A stretch of DNA of 28,483 nucleotides from Phallusia fumigata (lineage: Eukaryota; Chordata; Ascidiacea; Phlebobranchia; Ascidiidae): positions 1 through 28,483 of the forward strand of contig QXVZ01022317.1 of assembly GCA_008931825.1 (NCBI GenBank). The letters are read 5' to 3'. Below, piece after piece: positions 9,776 through 23,000 of this stretch. Each line of letters opens with the position of its first letter. Positions within the stretch are counted from its first letter, which is position 1. The notes beneath the pieces are model-generated. The model saw only the letters and a list, made by a program, of their open reading frames with translations, searched no databases and had not been told where the DNA came from. Made by a program: the position numbers and the translations under genes.

Positions 9776-12562
9776 TCAGTCGTTAGCCGTCGTTTGATAA
9801 AATCCGTCTTTTGGGTGAGCGACACCTAGCGGTTCCGATGTCTCGATCACTAAATTCACACTGTTGTGATTCGATGCCCGGTCTTCTTGGACATTCGACT
9901 CCAAAAGGTTATTTAGCATAACGTTGTCTGTTGTTCTCGCGTCGAACTGGAGCATGCTGTTGTCGGGTAACAGGTTCTTGTTCTTGGTGTGACGACTGTA
10001 GGTTAAGGCTTGGGAGTTACTGCTGGTTGCAATGCTTCTTGGGTCCATTGAACCGTTGAGTTGACCGCATTCTCCGTCCTAAACAATTGAATGTGAGATG
10101 TAAATGGGAACTTAACTTAAAGCCAGTCAGTTTCAGTTCATGAGTACTAGATAATGCAAAAATGTAATTAAACGCTGAATTGTTTAATTGTGGACCGTTT
10201 TAGGGTTAGATTAATAGAAGAACGCACGCATTTTGTAATGCCAATCGCCATAGTAATCATCAATTGCTAACTGCGAAAGCTCATACGGAGGAAAAAAACT
10301 ACATTCGGCTTTATTAGTTCAGAACTGAAATTGATTATTTTGATTACAAACGACCCTTGAAAGAAGCGTGACATTCTTTCCATTAATTAAACTCATATGT
10401 TACCATTCAGACGACCTTAATTTGTACTTTGTATCTAAGCTTGCTGTTCAAAAGGCTTGTGGCAATATATTTTACACCTTAGCCAACGTCACAATCGTTG
10501 GCAAATGACGCGAGGGACAGAAGTTATGGCATGAATAGTTCGGTTGCTCTAGTATTTCTGGCTACGCGGCATACCCGTATTAGTTTATAACAAGTCATTT
10601 GACAAAAAACAATACTTACTTTTACAGCACCAGAATTAAATCTTCCACCGTTCCCACGGTTTCTCATCATTGCATGTTTATGCCTCGATTCGTGCAAATA
10701 TTTCTGCAGAAAACAGTGTTTTGAAGCAAAAATGAAAAAGAAGACATAATCAATAATCATAGCATTACACTTCTACTTACTTTACGTTCTTTTGGCAGCC
10801 TTCCTTCTGCTTCCAGTTTGGCCCTCGCTTGCCTTCTTTTAAGTATCCTGTGATACTGTTTGGCATTTACATATAACGGTTCCTCTTCAAGGACCTCAGT
10901 TTGACCCCCAGGAGTTTGTGAAACCAGACGCTGCAAACCACCGTTCCCACTTGGAACCATCTAAACATACTTTGGTTATATCATAATGCCAAAATAATTG
11001 AAAACTCAAACCAGGAACTGGATAGAAGAGGCTAGGAAACTCCCACTTAAAGGGTCAAGTTTCAACTTCCTTTAATGATTCATAGGGGGATTTGGGTTGT
11101 ACAAACACATAACTTGTTAATTTTAGTGCAAAGCTTTTGGCCTACCATTACAGTTTATAAATAGAATAATCTGTTTAAATTTAATGTGTAATTTTAGGCT
11201 TTTTTGACACACAACAGTTAAAATGCGAGCTGTTTTTGAGTTTAATGCAGTTTGTTTTTTTGAAACAATCCACCTTATGTGTGCAAAAGTGAGCATGTAG
11301 CAAGAGTTGCTTACCATAATAATCCCTCCACTTTGCACATTGCCTGCCAGATTAACAGAACTTGTGGGTGATATGATGGAAGAGTTGTTGTTTGCAGAAT
11401 TCACTTGTTGCAACACCACTGCACCACCTTGACCAACAGTCTGCACATTATTTCCAACAACCTATAAATAGACACAAATATTTTAGTCCTCAAACTAACA
11501 AAGGTCAGACATTTCCTTTCTAAAAAGCAATGTACCTGAACAAGTTGAGGTGAGTTAGAACTGGTGCCATCTGCTTGTAACAAAACTTGGGCAACCCCAT
11601 TTTGCTAAAAATGTCAAAAATATTATAATTTAGTTATCAGTTGTTACTAAATCAGTTGTTTTGTTCGGTTTTGCGGACAGTTTAACATGCATTAACATTG
11701 TGCTCACATAAAATCCCATAGCAAGCACAAAATGTTTCTTTTCAACATCTGCTATCAAATTTAAACGACATCATGTTCCTTGTTATTGGCTTTGAACCAA
11801 AAAAAGATGCTTTCAGTCTTCAATGCCCGACTAAAAGCTATTTTTGACCTGTAGCTCGACCCCAAGGCCAAATTTTTAACCAAGCAGTGTCACCCTAAGA
11901 GCAAACACTTCTGAGTCAATCACAGTTCAGAAGTACCTGTGGTTGTGTGGGCTGTTGTATGACGAGCTGGGCCCCAGCATTGTTCCCTTGCAGTTGCAGT
12001 CCATTGGATGTTTGTACAAGTTGAAGCGTGTTTGCAATGTTCTGTGTCAAAACTGAAGCATTGCTCGACGAAATGTTCTGTTAAAATATATTGCTGTTAG
12101 TGTTAAATTTTTAATTGTGCAAGTGAGTTATTAGTACTGAAATGCTCTGGTTGTTGTTTTGTATCACAAGCGATGGCTGCTGATTTGATTGTTGTGTGAG
12201 TGAGCCTCCATTCATTGCAACCAGCTGCAAAAAAACAAAAATATTACAAAAACTAAAAACACCCAGCACTGCAGTCACCAGCAAGTAAAGCAGTTATAGA
12301 GATTTTTTACATATGTGACGGAATTACTGAACTTTGCCAACCAAACTATATCTATTTTTTGTAGTATTTAGGCTTAAACACTGATTCTGTCAGTGTGCAG
12401 TCTAGTGGGAACCCACCAACATTTAAGTGTTTCAGCTGTTATACATTATGTTGTGTGCACCTGGTATGTTTGTTGCCCATTAGGTCCAGTTGTTTGAAGC
12501 AGTTGCGCCTGAATCGACTCTCCATTGGAATTCCCAAGCAGAAGGGAGTTTTGTCCATCCAT
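9776..12562 (-). CDS. NFYA: Nuclear transcription factor Y subunit alpha (NF-YA)
   Basis: NF-YA is the sequence-specific subunit of the trimeric CCAAT-binding factor NF-Y. Coding exons: 12562-12461 (ATG at 12562), 12224-12138, 12077-11937, 11604-11536, 11461-11315, 10960-10781, 10703-10620 and 10078-9776 (TGA). All are phase 0 and encode 370 residues (human about 347). Residues 1-205 are rich in Gln, Ser, Asn and Thr, as in the family's activation domain. The conserved block begins EEEPLYVNAKQYHRILKRRQ near residue 206 (NF-YB/NF-YC binding helix A1), followed by KERK-KYLHESRHKHAM and RGNGGRF (helix A2 and the minor-groove loop, about 243-263), split exactly by an intron. The 100-residue C-terminal exon after the DNA-binding part is polar and unlike vertebrate NF-YA tails. 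The exon 12224-12138 uses a weak donor (GTACTA). The gene is divergent from TBC1D2 and shares an upstream region with it. Confidence 0.95.
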
Positions 12563-13332
12563 GTTCTGGTTTCAACCTAAGGAAATAAATTTTTCAGATA
12601 TTATATAGAAGGGTTTACAGACTTTTCAAAGCTGCAGGCCAAAGCAAGGTCTCAGTGGGCCATACTAATTTTTGTACTCACAATTATTATTTCCTTCACT
12701 GTTTTATAGTGTTTGTGGGGCAAACACAAAAGAATGTGATGGAATAAAAACCATTATTTTGATCAGCATGGTAAATCATAGTTTTATTCACATCCAATAA
12801 GTAAAAGTTTTGTGGGAATTTATAAAGGCTGTGGGCTGTATATTGCCGAGTGCAGGCACTTTTGCCCGGGATATTGTTGCCAAACAAGTTGTGTTGAAAG
12901 GCAGCCAATTGGCTAGACTTTTTAAGTCATTCAAATTTTGGGGGTGCACAACCTTGTGTTTAAAAAGCTGATAGCTTATGTCACGGAAGTTACAAACTAC
13001 TTAACAACAAATGTTAACACTTATTTTTTCATGTCCTACTTCCAGAGACAGGCAATAAGCCCAAATTGGATTGACCAAAATCACGTGAGTCTGTTTCCTA
13101 AGCAAGGTAAACTTGACAACAAACAACCCGACCAAAAACAATAGCGGAATTGTTGCACAAGTAGCTTGCAGTGATAAATGCATTATCATACCATTTTATT
13201 TCAATTTCGAATTTCTCTCCGTCTCCAAACTTCATGTCAAGTCTTGTAAGGCTGTATTTTAACTTTAAACGTGCGACGCTATCACATTCACCCATAGCAA
13301 CATTCAACATTCGTCCCCAAATGAGTACTTAC

Positions 13333-13400
13333 CGATAAATGGTTGAAATCCAGATGCTATTTTACAAAGGCTCTCTGATTGGATCGGTGACTTTTCACCA
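13333..13400 (-). other. Probable 5' non-coding exon of NFYA
   Basis: A strong minus-strand donor (ttatcg|GTAAGTAC) ends an exon at 13333. It can join the acceptor ccttag just before 12576, which lies 14 nt upstream of the NF-YA ATG. The intron 13332-12577 is free of recognisable coding sequence. The upstream limit of the exon is a guess; promoter elements start at 13375. Confidence 0.5.
13375..13382 (-). promoter_or_regulatory. CCAAT box (CCAATCAG) upstream of NFYA
   Basis: CTGATTGG on the plus strand is CCAATCAG on the minus strand, a full match to the NF-Y core consensus. It lies next to the proposed first exon of NFYA. Confidence 0.55.
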
Positions 13401-13460
13401 CGACGAATAGAAAATGGCCTCTTCGGCCTTCTGGCCACTCAGCTGGCATTCATGTTTTGT

Positions 13461-13518
13461 CCAATAGAAAGACTCCGTTTAGTCACGTGACAAACCCAAA
13501 TTATCACACGCATATAAA
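13461..13518. promoter_or_regulatory. CCAAT, E-box and TATA-like cluster in the NFYA/TBC1D2 divergent promoter
   Basis: The stretch holds CCAAT at 13461-13465, a palindromic TCACGTGA at 13483-13490 (bHLH or USF/MITF/TFE-type E-box) and a plus-strand TATAAA at 13513-13518. The first two could serve either gene; the TATA-like site faces TBC1D2. The remainder of 13334-14070 shows no other element I can support. Confidence 0.45.
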
Positions 13519-14070
13519 CGTTGGTCGTGGTGCGAACCGCAAAACGGGCAATATGTCATTAAAACGTGCCTTTAGAAAAACGCCTGTTTTGTAACGATTA
13601 AAGCTGCAGTAATATCTAAACCTAGGGCATGTATTAAATGTTGTTGTTTGTAAGTTTTATTTGATTGAATTTTAAATATTATTTAGGTTGTTTTGTAATG
13701 TGTCAAAAAATTGTAACTGCGCAGAATCCGTTTACCTTGCATGATGCCGGTTGCAATTTTATACTTAATCAATTCATCAATCCCCTCTCGTGCACCGAAA
13801 TAACAAATGTTTTATTTACTTCCGATTCACTTGTGACGCAATAAGGGAAAGCCCCTAACCAACGTTAGATCTTTGCCTGCTGCCTTGTTTAGTATTTGTG
13901 AATTTGTAAAAACGTTTTTGTTTTGTACAGCAGTAGCCAAAAATTGCCGTAACGTTCTGTCTGATGTTTGTAAATGGCATGATTAACGTTGTTTGGAAGG
14001 CCTGAACGTTTGCGTTGAAGCTGAGCAATCTTTGCTATTGTTCAACCAAATCTCATCCTATTTTTCGATT

Positions 14071-17000
14071 ATGTCTTGTCCAACCGGATTGCTAGTGAAT
14101 ATCGACGATGGAAATGAAAATGCCTTACCAAGAACAATAGTATGAGAAATCTATTTGTTTTCATCAAATTTAATTTGTGACATTCTGTACATAGTGGCTA
14201 AAGCTAGCAAAATAAAGTAGAATGAATTGTTACTGTGTAAAAACACCATTTATGCTTACAGATTTTGTTGCAGACTAAAGTGTAGAATATCCTAACATTT
14301 ATTTACAGCAAGCCTCATCATCTGAATCATCGCCAAAACATGATAAACCGGCCAAGTCACCATCCCACAATGCAAGAACAAATGGCGAAGGTCAAAAGGA
14401 GGCCCCTAAATTATGTGGATATCTTACCAAAGTTTCTTCAACTGGCATAATGAAATGTAAGGTGTTAAAACATGCACATATGTGACGTCTAAACTGTTTG
14501 TAAAATCAACTGGTTGTTATTAGTTCGTTAGCAAAAAACGTGCAACGACCATTTGCAGTTGTATTCTAACAAAATATTAGCTTATCAGTTTCTAGATAGA
14601 ACTGTAGTTTCCAATCATTCACAGGGTTTGTCATGTATAGGATCACATTTCCAATATATTCTTTAAGTTTACTTGTGGGATGGGAGTTTGGTGTGTGTAG
14701 AATAAGTGTTTCTGGTTTAGTGTCAAAGACAAGATGGTTTTCCTACAATCCTGAGACATGCGACTTGACATTTAAGAGAAACCCAGAACAGGAACCTGAT
14801 GGTTCAGGGCAGATTGGAAGGATTCCCCTTCGTAGGGCTTCATTTAATTTTACTGCTGCCAGTCTACAGGATAACCAATTCTCAATTACTGCTGATGGTA
14901 CAACCCACAATTTACAGGTAGCTACCATTATATAACTCTCATAAATTTATAAATAGTGATACTACATATTCATGAAATTAATTTAATTCAACAAAAAATT
15001 TTGTACTGATATGACAAATATGCCCACTAGTATGATTAGTGGAACATTTTAACCAGACTTTAGTTCCAATTTTGTAAAAGTATTAGGAATTAGTCACCTA
15101 CCAAGTTTTATTATTTGCCTGCTTAAGCTCCTATGACTTGAATTTTCAAATTTCCAAAGGAATCATAATTTTTTTCGTTGAAATTTTTTCCATGCTGTTT
15201 AACAACAAACATCTTGTACTGTTGAGTTCTTTATCCTGTGTAGTATTAGGAGCAAACTTTTCTTTTTATTATTTTAGGCTAGTGACAGAAAAACACTCAT
15301 GTGGTGGATTCAGGAACTCCAGTCGCAGCGGAGAGCTTTCAACCAACACCAATCTGTAGAGGAACCCAAGAAGCCAGACTGGCAAGGGACAATACATGGG
15401 TCTAGTGTGTTTTGGGTCCCAAATGACCCGGATGTAAAATCTGGACTCATTGATGTAGAGCAACCACCAATTCAACCTGGTGAGATTTTTTGTGTAAAAT
15501 CTGGACTCATGATGCATGTAACATAATGAAATGAGTTTTTTTTGTTTGGTAAAAAAAAAAAGAGATACAATCCAGATATAGTTGCGCAACACTAGGATGT
15601 TATGAGGCACAAAAATAATGGAAGGCACAATCGGTGGACAAGGTAGAAAGTGCTGCAGCTACACAGTCATTACAGGGCATTATGTTACAGTGCTCACAAG
15701 AAAGTGAGTTTTGGTGCATTGTGAGAAAACTGATTGGGGGAAAACGTTGGTGGAACCATCTGACGGGTTCCTGCACTGCCACTCATTCTACGGAAAAAGT
15801 GAGCTACACAGTGTAAGACCATGTTTTTGGATTTTAGGAAATAGCAGTAGTCTCACTCAATTGAGAGCTTTTCGACCCGACGAGGAACCGCCGGACACAG
15901 TTGGAGATCAAGCTGCTACACTACATAGACCACGAAACTCAAGTGTTCTGTCAGGGAATTTCACTGTTTTAGGCAACAAACTATTACCTATGCCAAATTT
16001 AGGAAATATCAACACAGCATTTACCAATGCAGGTAGGTCACTGTTTTACAGGTATTTGTTCAACCTGTGATATTTTTTTATATTTTGATCGATGCTTTTA
16101 TTGTACATAACATTTAAAAATCTAAAAATATATAAATGTCGAAGACAAAATCCATGAAAATATGTTTAGCTACAACTTAAGCTAATTAAGATGTAAGAGA
16201 CTGGATCAGATGGGCTTAGCAAAAATTTGTAACATCATTTAAATGATTAAAAGTGTTACTACAACTATTAAACATATTGAATACAATGTTCTAATTACAA
16301 AATTTTACCAATTAGTATTTGTTGTACAGGGGAAGCAGCCAAAAAAACCTTAAAGAATCAAGCTCAGAAACTTAGACCAAATATGGGGAGATCAGATGAA
16401 AACTATATTGGTGGTGCAGTTGCCAAATCCATTTCAGGTAAATATCAATACACCTCTGTACCCTTTGATGAGACATTGTCCTGTTTGAGATCCTTTTCTG
16501 GTTACCCTGATTGGGTTATGCCAGAGTGACTCATATCTACGACATGATGTATGAATGTACCCGGTCTTTGTGATTCAAAGAACATTTTTGTTTCCATTTG
16601 ATGGACATTTGGGATATGACATGATAACATCATCAAGCTGACATTTGTTACAATTTTGTAGTTACTTATAGCGAAATTGTGACTTTTTTACTATTAGTAG
16701 TACAAAAGAAACAAAACAACCAACTAATAATAAACCGAACAGTTGTTCTGTTAATAGCACTACATTTTTTAGAAAAAAGTGAAAAAGTGGGGCTTAAGGA
16801 ATTTTTGTAACTGTATAGACACTTCAATTGTATTTAAACATAAGAAGTTATAAAAGGCCTAAAATTGCAACTACTACTGTATTTCATACCTGTTTTTTGT
16901 TAAGTTTTCCATATTCCTTGGTACGCGTTTAAAAGGTTACCAAAAACATTGTAAGGGTACATAAGGCTTCAGGTTTTCATCTAAGCACTGTTGGTGTTTT

Positions 17001-20000
17001 TGTTTAAACATTGTTTTGCTCCAACTTGGTTTTTCGCAGCATCAACAACTTTAAACCAACAACTTTTGCACCCCAATTCCACCAACAATGGTGCTAATGC
17101 GAATGATTCCATGGGATATGGAAGTTTCATTAAAGGACTAAAATCGGAAATCTTGGAGTTACACGATGAACTTGCAATGCTCAAAATGAAGCTTCAAACT
17201 AAAGAGGTGCCTTGCTAAAAATTAAAACATTATATTTTCTTCACTGATGATTTTTCCTCTTTTGTACGTTATTGCTCAGAAACTCATTTTGGGGGGCTTT
17301 GGGTTTTAAAGCAGGTCGATATGGCAAACCTTGGGGAACTTTTTGTACTGCAATCTGTTCTAAATAAAATGCATAACCAAATGAGACCTTTCCAAACGTT
17401 ACTTTAAAATATTAAGTTGTTTTTAAAGCAGTGGTATCATTGAAAGGTGGCGGTCAGCACAAAAATGTTTTAGGATGTTTATTTTGTTGTTTTCTATTGA
17501 CAGGAATCAATCCAAGTATTGAAGTTGGAGCTTGACCGATATGAGCAACATTGCAAAGGTTTGTGTTTGTACAAGATGTTGGGTTAAATTTATTTCTCTT
17601 GATAAAATGACTGAATTTGGGCCACATGATAGCACTATAATAGTTGCCAAGCTTAAAAAGGCGGTAATGCTAACATTGGCGGCCACGATTGTGAGAATAA
17701 GGTTAAAGGAACTATAGCTGTTTTACATATATGATTGAGGTTAAAGGAAATAAAGGGCAAGTCTGTATTTTGGAGGCGTTACAATGACTCATATTGATTC
17801 GCCTTTCAATCACTGTTATTGAAACGACAATAGAAGATGTGCTGATTTTATTTTCGTCCCGATTTAATAAAGCTTTGCCGGTTACCAACATAGGGGATGC
17901 AGCAATGACCGGCCTGCGCTGTTGTTTATTGCTTAGTTTATTACGCTTAGTTAAAGAAATGCTGTAATATACTGCAAAGTATCCTGTTTAAAATATAGTC
18001 ACTCTGGTCACAAAACGGTGAATTTTGTGGTGTATAAAGAGGCTTTTTAATGATTGATTTTCGTGTTTCGAAATACTTTGCCAAAAACAACCTTTTTTCT
18101 CGGTTTTGCACAAAACGCAACAATTGTTTAACTGGGATGTCCAACTTTTTGAGCCTTAGGGCCAGGTGCAATTCTAAATCCTCCCAATAGTTTCAATGGA
18201 TTTGCGCCACATGGTGATAGTAACACTGCGGAACACCCAGCCTCGTCGGTTGCGAAGCGCTGCTACATGTGACAATGACTTGTTGGTGTATCTGTAAAGA
18301 CCTGACTCCCAGTCACAAAACACAAATACTCGTACCTGACTACTCACCGGGCAAATTACTCGGACTTGACTTGCACTCGAGTACAATGACTCGTTCACTA
18401 CAATAATGCAGCATTTTAAACATAGACAAATGCGTTTATTAAGCGATTTATAAATTTCTCAGGCAAAGGTTGAATTTGGTAAATCACCACAGATAGTGTG
18501 TCGGACAAGGACTTGGTTTCGGATGCGTAGGGGCAAGAGGGGTGGGGGGACTTGTGCCCCCCTGGAATTCCGAAAAATGTACTTTAATAAAAATATATGT
18601 TCTTTAAAAAATCTCATAAATGCAAACGTATGTATGTGTTAATACTGCCCCCTCCTAGAACATTTTCTACCGGCGCCATGGCTAAGAATGAATGACTAGT
18701 AAACCAAACGGAAAGTGTTTATAAAAAGCGGTAAAATTTCCTATATTGAATAACAAACAATGTTTCAGGTAAGCTTCCCCCACACTCGGTGTTTTCCAAC
18801 GAGGAACGGAAACTTCGTTCGGAGGTGATCAGTCTAAAGCTGACCAACGAACGGCTGCAGCAGGAAAGAGACGAAAGCGGTGTGCGTGAAAACGCGCTCA
18901 AAGAACAGAACGTTATGCTGCAGGAGACTTTGTCCTATAAAGACCAGGTTGTAATGCAGCTTAACAACCAGGTAAATTTGTCCAACTATATAAACCAGAC
19001 CTGGCATTGTACAGTCCCGGGTCACATACGGACTTTTGGTTGACTCTGGCTGGCTTGTTTATGTTGTTTTGAGATTTGGAAATTAGATTGAATAATTGGC
19101 ATTTTTTGTAAGGCAATCTCACTTGTTTGTTACTTATAGCCGCAACATATACTTTTACCAGCTTGGCCAAACAATGCTATTTATTGCTTTTAAGACATAC
19201 AATAAATATTATGCAGAATAAAGGAAGGGTTTTGGGCCTCCACAATATTTTCTGTTTCTCTATTCTCATGTCTCATATAGAAAGAATGGTTGCCAACCCA
19301 TGATGTATAAAGTAAAATAACAGCTTTGTTAAGGTACAAATGTGAAACGAAAGTCTTTGTTTTCCTTGTCTTTTTGAAATGACCAACTAGTTATCGCACA
19401 TGTTGAAATTTCCTGCAAGAAATTGTCGTTCTCGTGTTTAAATTACCAAACCATTGCGTTTCTTGTGTCTTTGGCTGTTACGGATGTAACGAAGTATCTA
19501 TATAACTAGCCCTAATGATTCAGCATCCTCGCACCCCCCAGGAACTGATCTTGATTGGGAACCCTTGAACTAAAAATAGTCTGCGAGACAAAAAGAAGTT
19601 CCAGACCTCTGCAGAATGTACTGCACAGAACAGAACATTTTTTGGTTCTGTTGTCTTTAAATACCGAGACAAATGCCAAAGTTGGTCTTATCCCCAATTT
19701 GTACAAATAAAATTGTTTTTTCAGCTGCACGATTTAGAGCAAGATCATGACAAACTCAACAACGACCACTCGAAGCTGAGAGAAGAGAAGAACGAGGAGT
19801 TTGTCATACTCACTCCTGAATCTTCCGGCGTTGACATTGGCTTGCTTAAGGTAATCCTGTTATGTTATATGGTAGATTAAAATTTGATAAATCTAAGTGC
19901 CATGCAAGAAGTTCTGTGCAGTACATTCTGATTTGAATAGAAGAAGCTTCTTTAAGTTCATAGACTTCTGCCATTTCGTAGACTTCTGTCATTTTTCACA

Positions 20001-23000
20001 TCGTTAATTTATATATTTCTATCGTTATTCTTACCCTTCATCCTATATTTACCGATTTTGTTTGTCACATACTTTGTTCGTAAACTTTGTCGTTTTTGTT
20101 TGGCAGTGCGAAATTTTGTTGAATACAAGTTTTAACTCTTTTAATGGGCACCATATGGTCTTTTTTACAAAAAAAGTCACTAAAAATATCCACTGCCGCC
20201 CAAACGGTTATTTTGCCTGTCGAAATATGATGTTTGTTGTGTGAAGCTTATGAGTTAGTTCGTAACAATAAACTTCCGGGTCTAACAAAGCGATTCCGAC
20301 GAATAAAATGTTTTCCATTTGCGAGCGCCTATTGTTTGTTTACGTTAAGCTGAAATGGTGTATATTTTACGGCCTGGCTTATGCCCGTCATCTGATTAAA
20401 GTATTTTTCGCACTGCAGGATCAGGCGGAGGGTTACATGATGCAGAACAGGCTTTTAAACAACGAAATTTTGGAGCTAGCGAATTTGCGGCAGATGGACG
20501 CCGGAAAACTGGAAACCATGCACGATAAGGTACAGTCCCAAACAAGGATCGTAATACGTGATATATTATGAGTTGGTGTTTGCGTAAACTGAGAGTTAGA
20601 GCTTTGCCTGTATGTTGTTTAGTATTTTGTATCAGTACAAATGTAGAAAAATGTATTTATATGCTAAGTAACTCTTACATGGTAACTTTTTGCCACATTT
20701 TTTAACTAACAATGATTACATAAGGTATAAACTTTCAAACTGCACATGGTAAATCTAGTGTACTATGCTATGACTTCTAGTGTACTTGCTTTTGTTTGTA
20801 ATAGAAAATTATTTTCAACCTCTTGTAGTCCGTATTACTGTAAAGTCTGCCATATACGGAAATGAATGCGCATGAAATTCAAAGGCTGTTAGGGTTTGTT
20901 GTATTTGCCGGCACCTAAAAAATGGTTCTTTTTTTTCCAAAACCCATGTGAAATAGTTTTAATTCTGTGACTTGACGTGATCAAGGTGAGCTTACGAATG
21001 TCGGTTTTGCTCCCAAAAAGATTTTAATTCAAGCCGATGCAACGGTTTAAGACCAATATACGTAGGTGTCAACAAATGTACCGCATTCGCGCACCGAAAT
21101 AAATAATTAATGTGTGATTGTGTAAAACTGCGCTTTTTGCACGGGGACCTCAAATCTGGCACGTAGCCTACACGTTGTGACGTCAAAACGCGTCAACACG
21201 CCTCATGTTACGTTGCACAACATACCATACCAAACAGAGCACGCAAATGCCGATTGTATTACAGGTTCGATTAAAAGAAGCCCAGTACTGTCAGCTCAAC
21301 AGCAAATATCTGGTTCTCTTGGCTGAAATGAACAAGCCCAGATCTGATAGCGTCGGTTTAGCGGTTGCCGACTCCAAAATCAGTCCTTCTGACCAGGACA
21401 GGAAAGATATGGTCAAGATTCTGATACAGGAAGCCCTCGCCGAATCTGCTGAGTCATCGCCGACTACGAGAAGGTGAGTTGGCAAAAAATATTTTGCGAC
21501 CTTTGTGTGTGTGCAGTTTGTAAATGTCAGTTTTACGGTTGCGTATTTTATATGGAACATATTTTTCCATGGAACATGGAACATGGAACAAGGTAGACTC
21601 TGTTGCAACTTAAGCACTTACTACTCAAGGAAGTAGTGATGAGCCGAAACTGCAAATGTTTTGTTTGGCCGGGCACCGAGGGTTGGATGTTAAGCTTTTC
21701 CGCTCTACCGAGCTTGTTTGAAGTATTATGACGTCACACATATTAACGTAGCAATAGATTTGTCGGCATATTTTATCTTTCAAATTAAATCGTTCTCGCT
21801 TTTGACTGTTTGGACATATGTAGTGTACAAAATACTACAACAGTGCACGGCAATCGGTTGCCATAACGATACTAAGTGAGCTGGAACGGTAACCTAACAA
21901 ACTGAAATAAAACAGAAACGTTTTATTCTTGTCACCTTACGACAATTGGGCTGTTCGCTAATCCAAACTCTAGTTAGACTTGCATTATGATGTTTTGTAA
22001 TTTCAAAGAAGAATTGGTAGTCTTCAAAAGGCTGTCCTACCCTATTTGTCACTTTATCTGTCAGGGAGAGCAGATACGATCAGTACGGCTTCTCAACCCT
22101 TCCAGAAGATGACGCAGAATCCTCTCTCCTCGCGTCTGCAGGGCAGATGGAAAAACGGGCAACCGATATTATCTTCTCTCTGAACGAGTACCAAGCCTCT
22201 ATCGCCGCCAAGTGGCAGAACTACTTCGCCACCAACAGGTGTGAATAACCAAATCGTTGTAAATACAATAACACTGGTCCCAGCAGCTTGTCAACAGACA
22301 ATTCTGCATGACAATTCTTCACCTCCAACTTGGATTCAAGATTACAGCCGGTTTAATCCTTATTCTGAGTTTTCCAAATACAATTTGACTGTTTGTGTTC
22401 ATTTTTTGTTTTGGTACCAATGTTTTTCGAGAGCATATCCTTTTAACGCCGATCGTTTTGCCTCTAAGGGATTTACAACGCAACGAAGACACCAAACTGC
22501 TGATTCGCTACGGCGTTCCGCATGAGCTGCGACCCAAAGTTTGGACATGGATGGTTAAACACAGGACTCAGCAGATGAGGTGAATAATAAAAGAACATAC
22601 TGATTTATATGTTACAACATTTCAAAAACTTTTAAATCGTAAATATGCTGCCCCAAACAGTTGTTAGAAACGACATGTTTTATAAATCTAACGTTTTGGA
22701 GTGTTTACTTTTAAAGTTATGATGAGGTCCGTGTTTTAATAGAAATATACATCTGTATGAGAATATAACATTTTTTACGTTTCGGCAAACGCTGTTGTCA
22801 TAATCAGGAATTTCCTGAAATACTAGCTTGTATTTTCTTAATGAGACTATTGAAAACCGTGAATTGTTTGTGTTTAGTCTTTGAATTCTTTTTTGTAAAA
22901 AATTCTGTTATTTCTATTAGATACAAGCTGGATCCTGATGGCTCTTATTACAAGAAGCTGACCGAGAGGGCGGTGGCGCCCCTAGCGGCGAAACAGATCG

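Noticed and set aside
15634..15816. Open frames between TBC1D2 exons 15278-15479 and 15838-16032
   Set aside because: The neighbouring exons join in phase and no good acceptor/donor pair encloses these frames.
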